Source of the DNA: Alligator mississippiensis
Taxonomy: Eukaryota > Chordata > Crocodylia > Alligatoridae
NCBI RefSeq assembly: GCF_030867095.1
Contig: NC_081828.1
Location: forward strand, 52,553,434 to 52,617,433
Length of the DNA stretch: 64,000 nt
Reading direction: 5' to 3'
Part shown: in pieces, positions 27,994 to 40,125 of the stretch
How the letters are laid out: every line of letters begins with the position of its first letter
How positions within the stretch are numbered: the first letter of the stretch is position 1
Translations under genes and position numbers: made by a program
Notes under the pieces: model-generated
What the model saw: the letters and a program-made list of their open reading frames with translations, nothing else
What the model was told of the DNA's origin: nothing
Databases searched by the model: none

Positions 27994-30235
27994 TAATTGA
28001 GATGCACAACTGAAGGTCAACTGTTGCTTCAGAACAGCAGCAGTAAGTATATTAAAATGACAGACTGCATCTCCCAGACCTGTGAGCAGAAGGAAGCCCT
28101 GCTTGTTCACTGCCTAGATCTTGATCTCTCTTACCTATGGTAATAGCTCAGTGACTATAATGTAGTTTCTAACTTGGCTCAAACCATTGCTCTGATTCTC
28201 AGATACTTGTTAAACTCTTGACTTTGCTGCATGGAAAATGCTTCCTTATAACAAGCATGTTTTCTTGGTCTGTTGAGTATTGGCATAAAAGCCCTCTAAC
28301 TGGTTTCTGACAACAATTTTGGTTTGGAAGCCCTTCCTCAAGATTAATTTACTGTCCCCAGATCCATTTACTTTGATGCCTACATGCTGTATTTTCCAAA
28401 AATCAATGTCTTCCATTACCAGGTTTTCACCTCCAGTTTAGCAGTGCTAATCTCATTACCTGGGTAATTTTGTTCACTTGGTTTCATATTGATGGTACCA
28501 TCCTCTCCAAGCTCCAGGAAGTTGGAAACTGGAATCCCAGCACAGGTTTTCAGGGAAACTGGGAGCTATAATCACAGTTATGTTCCCTCTTGCCATAGCT
28601 TCATCATAGGTTTTGCTGCTCATATTTCCTCTCAGTTTACTTTGCTGCCTGTTTCTGAGGCCATGTGGTACAGTGCAGGCTCTAGCTGGTATCTGTGGAA
28701 GAAGCAGTGATCAGAGACACTAAGGTAAATCCAACATATGTCTTAATGCACATTTTGTTTCCTGAGGGCAGCATTTCCAACAGTGACAGCTGCACTTCCT
28801 TGTGGTCTTCAGGCTTAGCACAATACTAATTGAAGGCTGAAGCCCCAAGTTTCATCCCTAACTTGCCAGTGATTCACTGTCACCCCAGGGAAGTCATTTC
28901 ATCTTGTGTCTTAACCAGTCTGAAGCATCAGCCATGATTCACTCCTGCCTGACCATCTGCAGGTTGCAGTTACCTGTGTATGCTATGGGAGAGATGAGCT
29001 CTGAGGAGGGACCGGGTGTTGGGGGGAAGGAGAAGCAGGTGTCTCTGCATTTTGTCTGGGAACTTTTCTCCCTTCATGGAGCAGCATGGGGAGGAGCATG
29101 GAAGTAAGTGCACATGGCACAAGCCAGAGATCCCCTGCTAGGACAGATTTGTTCCCCAGCCTCACGACAACTCTGTTACAATCCATTCCTGAGCCTCACC
29201 TTACAATCCATCTTGTATTTGCCCATCATCCCCAGATAGAGACTCTGCCTTAGGTGACTGCGCCAGGGCCACAAGGGGACATTGGTGCCAGTGTGAGCAC
29301 AAGCTCCTGTGCTGCTGATTCCTATGAGTCTGGCTTAATGCAAAACCTGGGTAAATAGGGAGCATGTGGGGTCACTCCTGTTGGGGGCAGGAGGGCAGCC
29401 ACAGGTCTAGGAGCTTGGGTGCACATTTTGTTGCTAGTTATGCGGCTGGCCAGGACCCACTTTGCCCTCTGTTCCCACGCCAGGCAGAAGGAGAGGATGT
29501 GGCGGATCTGGTGGAAATGTTATCACAGTGCTGATTCTGTCCCATTTTTGAGAGCTCGGTGCCAGGGCTGAAGGGAGGATTTCCTACACACGCTCCATGT
29601 GGCGCCATCGCTTTCCCTGGCCTAGGCTCCGCATGCAGCCACCCTCACTCCTCAGAGCCGTGCACTGACACCAGCTTTGTTGTGATATCTTAGCTGGGCA
29701 CGTGGGAGTGGAGCGGGACCTGCATCCAGGGGAATCGCTGTTTGTGTTTATGAGCTTCCCTTGCTTGCCAGGGACACTGTTACCAGGGTAACTTGTGAGA
29801 CAACTCTAGGAGAAAGCAGCCTGCTGGGCTGGCAGGAGGGAGTGTGAGACACAAGGCCTGGGGAAGGAGTAGCTGTTTTGTCTCCATGGCAATGGTGCTG
29901 CTATTTTCAATGCAGGAGCGAGTCCAGCCAGTGGTACAGTCCCAGGGTGTAATTCTATCACAGGACAGGGGTGAGTGGATGCAAAGGGAAACGTAAAACA
30001 AGGGGCTTATTCCCTGCTGGGATTGGGGGTGTGGGCTGCAACATGGCATCAGACTGCTCAGGAGTGGGGTTAGAAGAGAGACCCTAGAGGTGTCTCTGTT
30101 CTGGCATCAAACATCCTTTGTCAGAGCTGGTTGGAGTTTCTCAGGCCAAGGGATGGAGCTGGCTCTGAGCACGGGCAGGGGGAAGGGGTTAGTAACTCCT
30201 CATGGTGCTTTGGCTTCTCTCTGCTGACACATTTA
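27994..30235. other. Intergenic DNA with a MIR-like trace
   Basis: No gene is recognised. A SINE remnant lies at about 28825-28915. Near 30098-30128 the phrase 'catcaaacatcctttgtcaga' looks like an inverted piece of the Penelope-like core found just downstream. Confidence 0.5.
28825..28915 (+). mobile_element. MIR/CORE-SINE remnant
   Basis: It contains a decayed tRNA-like head ('aagccccaagtttcatccc') and then 'cagggaagtcatttcatctt', which follows the MIR core 'gggcaagtcacttaacct'. It is short and diverged. Confidence 0.4.
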
Positions 30236-30395
30236 TTCCTAAATGAAGAAGGGTGTTTGTACCTGAAAGCTTGCAAAGAAGATTTTTCCCCAAGCTATTT
30301 TAGTTAGTCTAATAAAAAATATCAGATTTACCTCAAGAACCTTGTCTGCCTATGTCCTTAGAGCAACATGGCTACAACCAACACCCCTGAAACAT
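30236..30395 (+). mobile_element. Penelope-like/SINE-like repeat fragment, copy B
   Basis: Same order of blocks as copy A at 8005-8150. First atgaagaagggtgtttgta, then cctgaaagcttgcaaagaag, then agctattttagttagtctaataaaaaatatc. It closes with ccttgtctgcctatgtcctt and agagcaacatggctacaacc. A four-pair hairpin (GGGT/ACCT) precedes GAAAGC, which resembles the hammerhead stem-II/GAAA arrangement. No clear cleavage-site triplet follows, so a working ribozyme is not claimed. Confidence 0.6.
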
Positions 30396-33300
30396 TTAGT
30401 CCTAAAAAGTCTCTCTCTCCTCCATCCTTCCAGGGCATGATCCTCTCTTCTCCATTCCCACTCTTTCCTTCTCCCTATAAACTACATCTTTCTGTTTCAT
30501 TCCTCCTGGAGCCTTATTTCTCTTTTTCTTTATCCCCCATTCTCCCCCCTATTTCCAGAATCCTTTCTTGCCCTTTTTAATGAACTCCATCTTACCCTCC
30601 TCTCTTCTGCCCTCCGTCTCTTTCCCTTCCCAGAACCGCTGTCTCTCCGGTGACCCCCACTTACTGCAGTGAGATCAGCCTGGAATACAGAGAGAAAGCA
30701 ATTAAGCGAACGCACAGCAGGATCCTTTGGCTGATGCCATGCTGTTAGCCCTCCCTGCAGCCCCTGTCCCAGTGCTGAAAGGGCTGAGCTCTGCAGGCTA
30801 CTGCCTGCAGTAAATCTGAAGCCCCTGAGAAGGTGGACGCTGACCCCTGTGCTCAGGTGTGTGGCAAAGTGCAGGGCCCTTCTCCAGGCTGCTCTGTGCC
30901 CTGGAGGCTGAGGTCTGGTTTGCACAGTGCTGAAGAGCTGCTCTCTGCTCCCTCTCCCCCGCCTCCTCCCACCCAATCATACTGTTTGTTCAGAAAGGGA
31001 ATATTTGACCCCAGGCGCCCTTGGCGGCAGAGAAGCTGGGAGGAGTTGCATCCGCAGGAAGGCACAGCAGAGTGACTCCCACGGGAAGGGAGGGAGGCAG
31101 GGAAGGAAGGAAGGGTCTAGCAGCAGGAGGAGGAGGAGTGGGACATTTATTTTTCCTTGTGGCTGAAAGTCAAACCACAGGCTGGCCTCATGCAGAGCCA
31201 AGCTCCAGCTCCTGGCTTGGGCTGGGCTGCTGGAGCCTCTCACTCTATGCATACAGAGGTGGGTGCAGCGGGGCCTGGCAGACAGTGGTTTCAGGTAGAC
31301 CAGAGTGGCCAGGCCCTGTCACACCCATGGGCTGTCTGCAGTGTGAATTAGCCAGGGTAACTTCCTCAAGAGAACAGCCATCCTTCATTGAAAGTCTCAG
31401 CCACCCCAGTGAAATTGCTGCTGATGGACTCAGCTGGGTGGAAAGTCCCCTATGATTCCTTTTTCTCTAGGTCAATTTATAGCATGGATGGCAGCAGCTT
31501 CCCCATCAATGTGCCTTACTTCTGGCCTGGATGGAAGTGATTGTGGGGGATGGAGGGGGTAGGATGGGGGATGGGGATCAGCTTCATTGTGTAACCCTGT
31601 CTGCTGAGCATGTCAACCAGGTAGCCAGTTAGTGCCAAGTGTAGTGTAGTGTGGACACCTGTCCACTAGGCGCTGGCCAGAGTACCATTCATTTCACATA
31701 GGACAGAGCACCAGTGTCCTGTGGTAGTTATTACCAGCCACTAGCTGCCTTGGCCTGAGTATGAGCCCTCAAAGAGTAAAATTTAGACAGTGTTTTCTCT
31801 GTTTCTCTGTTTGTCTGTCTGTGGCTTCATCCCTGTCCTGTTTCTCCTCTTTCCCTCTTCCCCCTCATATCTTTCAGGTCAGACTCTGTCAGTCTCTTGG
31901 GTTTGGAACTCCTCTCTGGTTCCTTTTCAACTCCCAGACATTTGCAAAGGAAGCTGGGATATCTTTCCCTTCCTATGTGACCTTTGGCTTTTTGCATAAC
32001 CATCCAGACTGTCCAGGGCCAAAGATCCAACCCCTTGAGGTCACTGCTCTATAAACCTCCTGGCTATTGACTGATTGTTTGCCCCCGCTTGTGCTTTCCC
32101 TAGCAGCTGCTCTGCTTGCCATCAGCCTCTGATGGGGCTCACCAGTATGCTCTGCCCCAGTGCTTGGAGAACGTGCACAACAAGGGACAGAAGGATAAAC
32201 TTCCCCAGCTAAGTTGTCATCCTGAACTATGTCCCAGACTACAAGCAGGAATCTGTTCAGTGTCAGTGAAGTGTGTCCGCCTCTAGGGTGGAAGGCAGCA
32301 GCCATTCAGCTGTTGAGGACAGAAGGTAAAGAAGGATATTGCATCCCATTGAGACTGCAGGGGGGGAAAGGAGTATCTCCAGACGTCTAAATCACTCATG
32401 CTGGCTCTTGGTTAGAATGTGGGGGGTCTGCACGGTGGAAATGAGGACCTAACATCTCTGCTGTTGTGAAAAGGGCTGGGGCCCCATAACCCTTTATAAG
32501 CATTATCCCTGCAGCAGTCAGAGCTGCATCTGCAGCACCTCCACCAAAGCAATGCTCCCTCTCCAATGTCCCTTCCCCCCTCCTTGCCCCAGGGATCAGC
32601 TGTGACTCAGAAGGAAGAGTGCCATCTACTGAATTACTGGCACTATTACCTGGGTTTTCCTGCATGGCTCCCTGCCAGTCCATCTCCTGGGAAGCCCTGC
32701 CTGGTTCCGCTGAGCTTGTGTGCGGCACCAAGCCCACACCTAGAGGGGATAGCACTGCGGCGCCATCTCGCCCCTTTGGAATGAACTGTTGGATGCCTGC
32801 CAGCCCTCTCCTCCTTGCAGTTATGTGGCACTGGCTAAAGTTCATTTCCATTAGCTGCTTCTGGCACTAGCCTGAAGGCTGTCTTGTATCTTGCCATCCT
32901 CTTTGGGGGTGTGGCCATGAATTTATTGCATTAATTCATTGTGAAATACTTGATTTTTTGAGTGGACTCACAGGCTTGTGTTACAGATAGGATGAGCATC
33001 GTTCTGGCACTCAGATCCCAGTTGCAAATGCTCATGCCTACAAATATCCTGATCCCTTGGCTTAAGTTTCTGCAGTGGGTGACCGCCCTGCCCCACAGCT
33101 TTTACATTCCTGGAAAGCAGACATCACAGAGGCATACAGACCATCTGAAGGGACTTGATTAAAAATGATAGGGGATATTCGCAGAATCGTTTCTTTTGCA
33201 CTATTTGCCTTCGCTTCTTCAAGCTCCACGCCTCACATTTGCCTGTGCCCCTTTTGCCCCTCACACATTGCCATGGAGAGGAGGTGGCAATATCTCTCAT

Positions 33301-34858
33301 CATTCAAAGACCTTTCCCCGTGATCAGTGAGCATCTCTGTAACCAAGCCATGACCCTTCCTCCTGAATCACCTCCAGACTGGCTTTGCCCACGCTTTTAG
33401 GAGAGAATTACCCCCATCTGAACTTTAAAGCTACTCTCTTCCTCTGTCTCATGCCCCTTATCCTTCAAAGGCACAACCTCCCTGAACACAAAGAAGAGCT
33501 TCAGAGCATTTTATGCCTTGGGGCAAAGCTATGACTTCTTAGAATGCATTCGAACCAGGGTTCCTATTCTTGGTTTTGTCTGGCCAGCAAACATCATGGT
33601 TCTCGCAGCATAGAGCTAATGTGCCTCCGCTTTTCTGCTGCAAAGGCCTAATAGAGATTTTAAAAAATAATTATTTTGTCTCAAGCCAAATTAGCCAAAT
33701 CAATTCTGAATTCTGTTGACTGATCAGAGCTCAGTCATTCAAGTACTACCACCAGCAAGTATCCTCCTTCCACAACTCTTCTGCCTGGGGTTTCAGATAC
33801 TCCCAAATCCATAGCAAGCATCCTATGTGCAGGCCTCAAGCCCAGAGGTCTTGGAGTTTGGATTCCCCCAAGTCTTGTTTGCTCTCAGCCCAAAGGCCAG
33901 GGGAACAAGCTGGGGAGAAATCCCACATTTCAATAAAATAGGTGTGTAGCTGAGATCCTCCCATTGGGAGGCTATAGTAGACTATTGTAAGGTGTCCTGT
34001 CTTCAGTGTATGGGACAGGTCTCCACCCTCTACTACACCATGCCATTTAAAGTGATCTTGGCTTGGGGAACAGACCAGTGTAGTGACTAAACTTGATAAA
34101 AATAGCTACTGCACTTGATTGTTGTTCTTGTGTAGGCCGACACTCTGCTCCTTGCCATGCTGGAGCTCCCTCAGCTGCAAAGCAGTGTAAGCCAGTCATG
34201 CACTCACTGCGAAGTGGCTCCTGTGTGTCACTTATCTCACTGTAAACGCATTCTTTTTGGCAGTGACAGCCTTGCTTACAGCTCTGAGCGCACCACCGCA
34301 AGAGTTCACAGTCCTGTCTACCAAGTGTTGTGAGTGTTGCTCCCCAGCCTTGTCACATGAAGTACAGCTGAGGTGTGTGTGGGCAGTGGATATCTTCCCT
34401 TCTATATATCCATTTGGTTTGAGATGCTGTGACATGTTGTCCTGGATCAACAGGCAGCCAGCGCTTGTCTGGCCTTGATTCGAAGAACAGTGGCAAAAGA
34501 GAGATTAGCGCTGGATTAGTGCAGGGAGAATACCAGAAGGCATTGTCATGTAGGGCAGAGGTTACATCAAAACTGAAGGTACTAGCCAGGATGTTCAGGG
34601 GGAGGGAGCAGGACAGTGAATGGCAGATCCAGGCAGGAAAGAGCTGTAAAATTAAATAGCCCTAATAGATAATGAGGTGAAAAAGTCACCCACTGAAAGG
34701 CTGGGGGACACCAGGCCACTTAATTTCCTCTTAGCCTTCCTGTGAAAGGGATGTGAGCAGTCAAACACTCGGGTTCGTGGGTTCGTGGGTTCATCAGTGA
34801 TCCAGGGGACTTAGCATGGAGCAGGGATCTGGGCTCTGTTCCCACCCCTGCTGTATCA
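30396..34858. other. Intergenic DNA, no gene
   Basis: No recognisable gene. A GC-richer section around 30640-31330 gives overlapping open frames on both strands without domains, and it lacks dense CpG. Polypurine tracts lie near 31081-31140. Confidence 0.5.
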
Positions 34859-34866
34859 ATGTAAGT

Positions 34867-35302
34867 CAGTGGTTTCCAACCTTTTTAAGTAGGAGATTAC
34901 CTATGGCATTTAAAAGCACCCCAAGATCTACCATGGGCTGCCACCACCCCCTCTTTCCCCCTGCCTAACAGGTAAGTCTGTGGGGAGGGAAGGGGGGGCA
35001 GACTGAGAAAAAAATATTTGGGGGTGTGCCTCTCCAACAGGTAAGTCCCACCTGGCTGGGGCCCCACTCAACTTACCCCAGCTCCTGCCTCTGCAGCACT
35101 GTCCCTCACCACGGGGGCCTCGATCTAGCCCCTGCCCCTTCTCTCCCCCATGTACTGACCTGCTGGACTGGTGCACATGCATGCATGCAGGCACTCAGCC
35201 CCCCCACCCCAGCCTTGGATCAACTGCAATAGGCTTCAAGATCTACCGCAAAAGGCTCTGAGATCTACCGGTGAATTAAGATCCACTGGTTGGTAACCAC
35301 TG
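34867..35302. mobile_element. Non-autonomous hAT transposon (CAGTGGTTTCCAACC ends)
   Basis: It starts CAGTGGTTTCCAACC and ends GGTTGGTAACCACTG, which are inverted ends of hAT type. The flanks carry a perfect 8-bp target duplication, ATGTAAGT, at 34859-34866 and 35303-35310. Inside are repeated 'agatctacc' phrases near both ends. At 436 bp with no open transposase, it is a non-autonomous copy. The perfect duplication suggests a moderate age. Confidence 0.92.
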
Positions 35303-35310
35303 ATGTAAGT

Positions 35311-36528
35311 GAATCCCTTTGCAGCGTGTGTGCATGACAGTGAGGAGACAACTTACTCACCTGAGCCAAACGCTTTGAAATCAGTGTGGTTGTGTCACAT
35401 TTCCAGCTCTTACATGAGAAGAAGTATCTGCTGAGCATTCCTGGGTGCTGAACTTTAAGGGCCTCACCACTGTGGGGTGGATGAACTCGACCTTCAAGCT
35501 GGTACTATTTCTAAAACAGGTTCCTGATCTCCCAGACCCATGCCCTTGATTTCAGAAGACCTGCAGCCAGCAAAACTAGGAGTAATTCAGGGCCATCCTG
35601 CCCCCGTTGCAATCATTACATAGAATCTGCATGTGACCTGGGGGTGAGAGGGCAGATGTCAGCCAGCCTTGTGCAGAGCCGCTATCTTCCTCCTGTCCAC
35701 CAATGGACACATCCCAGGCTCATTTGAAATGCAAAGAGGCTCATTTAAAGGTTTCCCTGTGACTGTCTCAGAAGCAAGTATTTACATAGTGTGGATTTGT
35801 GCCCTAGAGCTGGGGGCTGGCCCCTGCTTGAATCACACCAGGAAACAGCAGCAGGGGAGCCAGAACTGGACTTTTGACCCCTCATGGAAAAGACTCTGGG
35901 TTTGTTTCTTAGTGGGTGAAGCTGAGCTGGAATACTTGTGCCTGTCCTCTGTGAACCTATTGCAGGCAGCAAGGGGGAGGGGGGCAGAGGCAGAGGATGA
36001 GATGGCTTCTCCTGTGAATGTTTTTACTTTGTGGGGCGGGGAGGGGGAGGGTGGTAGGCAGGGAGCACAAATGGAGCCACAAGGCAGGAATCCAGATGGT
36101 GCAGACAAATCCCCCTGTGACTCTGACTATATAAGAGGCAAGCTCCTAGGTGCTCCAGTCAGGAATGGGCAATTTGGCCTGTGTCTGTGCACCTGATCCC
36201 TAGCGGCAGAGCCGAGGGCGGATGGCATGACAATGGGAGCAGAGTTCTCAGGAGGCCATGGAGAGCAGCCAACACCTGAACACAGCTCTGTAGTCGCACG
36301 CATCTTCCACGTGTCTTGAGCGTTCACATCTCGCTTCATGCTCGGATAGATGTATACAGCAACCCCCTTATGGAGCTGCCCTCAGCCCGAACCTTTTGGC
36401 ACCCAAATGGGCTGCAGTGAAAGAGACAGAGGCCAGATGATCCACCTTCTGGCGGGACATGCTTGAAATGAACAATCCCCAGGGGTATCTTGATGGCTGA
36501 GTGGGTTGTAAATGGGGTAGAGACTGTT
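35311..36528. other. Intergenic DNA, no gene
   Basis: One open frame of about 175 codons crosses 35669-36196 but shows no domain, no CpG island and no promoter. I treat it as chance. Confidence 0.5.
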
Positions 36529-36584
36529 CAGCATTGGCCCAGGTCATTAGCTGCTTCTGGCGCTAATGACCTGGGCCAATGCTG
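36529..36584. repeat. Perfect 23-bp inverted repeat with 10-nt loop
   Basis: Arm 36529-36551 is the exact reverse complement of arm 36562-36584, with loop tgcttctggc. A direct repeat ctggcgctaa (36557-36566 and 36583-36592) overlaps the loop and right arm. Perfect pairing without any decay points to a recent origin or to constraint. Confidence 0.95.
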
Positions 36585-36592
36585 GCGCTAAG

Positions 36593-38450
36593 GAATCCAA
36601 ATCCTATTAAAGTTGTTTGGTGTCCTGCGGGATAGAGCTGGGGTCTTCACCCGTATCAGAAGACAGGCATCCTTCTGGCATAACACCCACACATAGCACA
36701 AGCTGAAGCCCTGGCTTCTCAGCAGGTAGTCATGCTGAAAGATCCCAGAGACCAAAATTACTTCCCACTCTAAAAACTGATCTCTGTCAGTCAGGGTTGA
36801 GGTGTGTTGCTGCCATAGGGGCAGTAAAACATGTGTGGCTGCTGCTCTTGCTGTACCTGTCCTTTGGCTAAACAGAGGATTGAGCACTCTGTATTGTTAG
36901 CGCCAAGCCAGAACTAACAGCGGTAATAACAGAGCTCCCCAGGCTTTCTGAATGGGAGCAGCACGACCTGAACAGGACACGGGACTGCTCATAGCTCTGG
37001 CTCTTGTTCTGTTTCACTGACTGCTCTCTTACCCCTGCTCTTCAGGAGTGGGTTGAGGCTCTGACCAAACTCCCAAACCCTTGAGTGCCTCCTTAGAAGG
37101 GGACAAGGGCACAGGCAATTTAGAGGTGGCAGGTCTAGTTATTTTGGTGACTGTCGTTGCTATTTGGTTTGATCCTCCAGACCCTACCCTAGCCCTCCAC
37201 TGAGGTCTGTATTTTTAAGGAATTACAGAGCCCCTGTTCATCTATGCAGAAAAGGAGTCCTGTCTCCCTGCCTTCTGTGGCGTTCTTGGTTTGAGACCCC
37301 CCCCCTTTCCTATCAGGCTCACCTTCAGCCTTTTTAGGCACACACTGCTGCCCTCTGCAGGATCTTTCCTGGAACAGGTGCTGCCACTCATGCATCCAAG
37401 CAGGAAAGAAAAATACACATCTTACAGAGGCCAGCAATGAGTAAGGGGGGAAATGTAGGCAAATGTGAATGTTACTAAATGACATCCACATATGCTGAAC
37501 AATGTTAAAGGGATCCCCTTCCTGTGGTTGGCACTATCTGTGATCCAGATACTAATCTGGGTTTTCTCAAACCTACCTGTTCCAAGGGTTTCCTTCAGGA
37601 TGTCCTTGTTTCTGCCCTAGTTTCCCGGGAGCACAGTCAATCCTACCTCTCTTATATCTTGATGCAATTAGTAACTTTGTGCCTGCCACATTGTGTTGGC
37701 AGAATTTACTCAGCAGGGTTTTTCCAAGCGTCTAACTCTTACCGTCAGCCAAAAAGCCCTGCTGGGTCATGGATCCTGCCACGCTGCAGCACACAGGACC
37801 ATGTGGTTTTACATCTTGATGGAAAGGTGGTAAAGAAGGTGCCAAGAGCAGAGGGTTTAAGAGGCAAATGGGGAGGACGGGAGGTGTGGATGTCAGCTGT
37901 GCAAATGGCCAGCATGTTTTAGCTAAAGACCTGTGAGGTGCACTGGTCATTCCCTATCAGGGAAGAGAAGATGTTATTGTGGTTACAGGTCTTTTTTGTT
38001 GCCTGTTATTTTTCTTGCCTGAGCTGGTGGTCAGATCCCCATTTCCTGTTTCCCATGGCTACTTTCAAAGCAGGGAATCAGGCCAGTGGCAGAACTGACA
38101 TCAGCAGGTCTTTGGCTTTTCAGCTGGTGAGAACATTTTCTGGTAGCTGCCTGATACTCCTCCAATCCTGATTGGTTAGATGGAAGCCTGCAGAACTAGG
38201 ATGTGGGAACTGAGCTTGTCTGGTGCTTTCTTAACAGTGCTAAGTTGGTCAGTAGGACTACCTATGAGAAATTCCCTCATGCTCTGCCAAAGAGAGTGCT
38301 TGCTTTACTTTCTCCAGGAGTTTTTTGTTGTTGGAGAGGGGAGGGGAATGTCAGACTACTTGGGACTCTGGCAGCTCTGTAATTTTGCTTAAACATTCCC
38401 AGGAGCTTCTGAATGGTGCATGTGTGTGAGACAGAGAAAGAGAGAGAGAG

Positions 38451-38452
<2 letters not shown>
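36593..38452. other. Intergenic DNA, no gene
   Basis: Nothing recognised beyond short open frames without domains. Confidence 0.5.

Positions 38453-38527
<75 letters not shown>
38453..38527. repeat. (TG)n(AG)n compound microsatellite
   Basis: A TG run at about 38453-38494 passes directly into an AG run at 38495-38526. A smaller AG tract (38433-38450) precedes it. The runs are uninterrupted, so the locus is likely to vary in length. Confidence 0.97.
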
Positions 38528-38529
<2 letters not shown>

Positions 38530-39619
38530 ATGCACACCTGCCTGCCTGCCAGGGGTAAAGGAAAAGGAGAGAAGAACTCTTTTCCTTGGTGGGGGTGGAG
38601 TGTCTGACACAAATGGTTTGATCCTTCAGACCCAAGGATTTCCCCTTTGATATCTCTGTTTGCAAGTTGAAGTGAACGTAGAACTTACCTGCTGAAAGAG
38701 TGCTAGAGAGAGCGCAGAGGTGCCGGAGAACAAGCTGAAGTGGCACCTCTTGTCCCCTCTCATTCTTTATGAGCTGTGCTGAGATGTCATACCAGGTTCT
38801 GGCCCAGGACTGTAGCATGAACTTCAGCTTCTGCGTTGCTTCTAGAAGATGGCAGCAGAGGGAAGTGGTGGCCTCTTTGGAGGAGTGAGTAGTATGATTC
38901 TGAAAGGAAAATTACCACTTCCTCCTGCAGCTTGGGGCTGCCCAGCCTGTTGTCATTAGTTACTTATTATATGATAAGCTGTTCCCATTCTTAACCAAGC
39001 TTGCTGCCTCTGTTGTATATGTGCTGGCACTTGTCTGTGGAGCACTGCTGTCCTGTGACACCAACCCAAATGAACCATGCCCCATGTCTTACAAGATCAG
39101 CACCTGAAGTGATTAAAGACCCAACTTTGCCAAGACACTGTCATTTGGGGCTGGACTGGAGGAAGGGTCCTGCTTCTGGCAGTCTCTGGTTGCAGCAGGC
39201 ATTTGCCTGAGCAAATCCACTTTAAGTTGTCTAGGGGCTACCTAGACAGAATTTGGACTGGCCCAAAGGAAGTGAACATCCTCTGACTTTCATGGAATTG
39301 CATCCTCTTACTCCAGCTGTTAACTTGGGCCTGTTAATCTCAGCACAAAAGCAGTTCTTTTCACTGTTTGATCATTTTCTAAACGCTAGTGAGACTGCAC
39401 ATGAAAAGCAGTGTCAAGAGCATCAATCTGTTCAGTAAAATCATGAGTAGTACTGAAATCCCCATTAGTTGCTTGGAACCAGCTGTTGTCCAAGAAAATG
39501 CTACCATCCCTGGAAATGGGACATAATATACCTGTTATCCCAGCACAGGGAAATTCTTTTGCCTTCGCTGGTTAAGTAGGAAGGATGGCCAAGTGCAGGA
39601 GTGTCTACCTCACCCCGTG
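38528..39619. other. Intergenic DNA, no gene
   Basis: Nothing recognised. Confidence 0.5.
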
Positions 39620-39639
39620 CTCTGGGTTGGATCTGGACT

Positions 39640-39770
39640 CAGAAGTGGCAGGGTAAGTGCTGGTAGAGTAAGCAGCAGTGCTGGTGTGAGCAGTGGTGGG
39701 CCAAGCAGCCACAGCAGCGCAAGCAGCAGTGAGCCAAGCAGTGGCAGATCAAACAGTGGTGGGGCAAGCT
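39640..39770. repeat. Imperfect AGC-rich minisatellite
   Basis: Units around 'caagcagcagtg' and 'agcagtggtgggcc' repeat irregularly over about 130 bp. One strand translates as a Ser/Gly-rich run and the other as a Leu-rich run. There is no sign of a gene around it. Confidence 0.6.
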
Positions 39771-39914
39771 TTATTATGTCACCACAACTTTCACTTGGCC
39801 CTTTGCCACTAAAGGCCACCTCCAACTGGGCCTTACACTCTGCAGCAAACCCCACCCTCTACTCAACCTGTCCCTGAAATCCTAGCTCCTCTGAGAGCCC
39901 CACAGGCTATATGG

Positions 39915-40125
39915 CTGACACCTCTGATCTAGTGCTTAGGACAGAAGTCTGAGCCTTGAAAGGCCCAGGTTCAGTTTCCCTACTCAGACCCACACTTTAT
40001 TTGTGCCCTTGGGAAAGTCACTTAATCTCTCAGTAGCTCAGTTCCCCTTCTGTAAAATGGGTGTAATCCCACTTCCCTACCCTGCAGAGGGAGGCACTCA
40101 GGAAAACCTGGTAAAGATGGGAGTG
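39915..40125 (+). mobile_element. MIR/CORE-SINE
   Basis: A tRNA-like head (ctagtgcttaggacagaag, then cccaggttcagtttccc as the B box) is followed by the CORE part (gggaaagtcacttaatctct, cagttccccttctgtaaaat, gggtgtaat). This is the order of the MIR family. It is diverged but well recognisable, and is the best SINE copy in the window. Confidence 0.8.

Noticed and set aside
38277-38650. Open frames with Ser-Leu and His-Thr runs
   Set aside because: Translations of the TG/AG microsatellite.
39640-39770. Serine-rich coding exon
   Set aside because: The serine run comes from an imperfect AGC minisatellite with no gene context.
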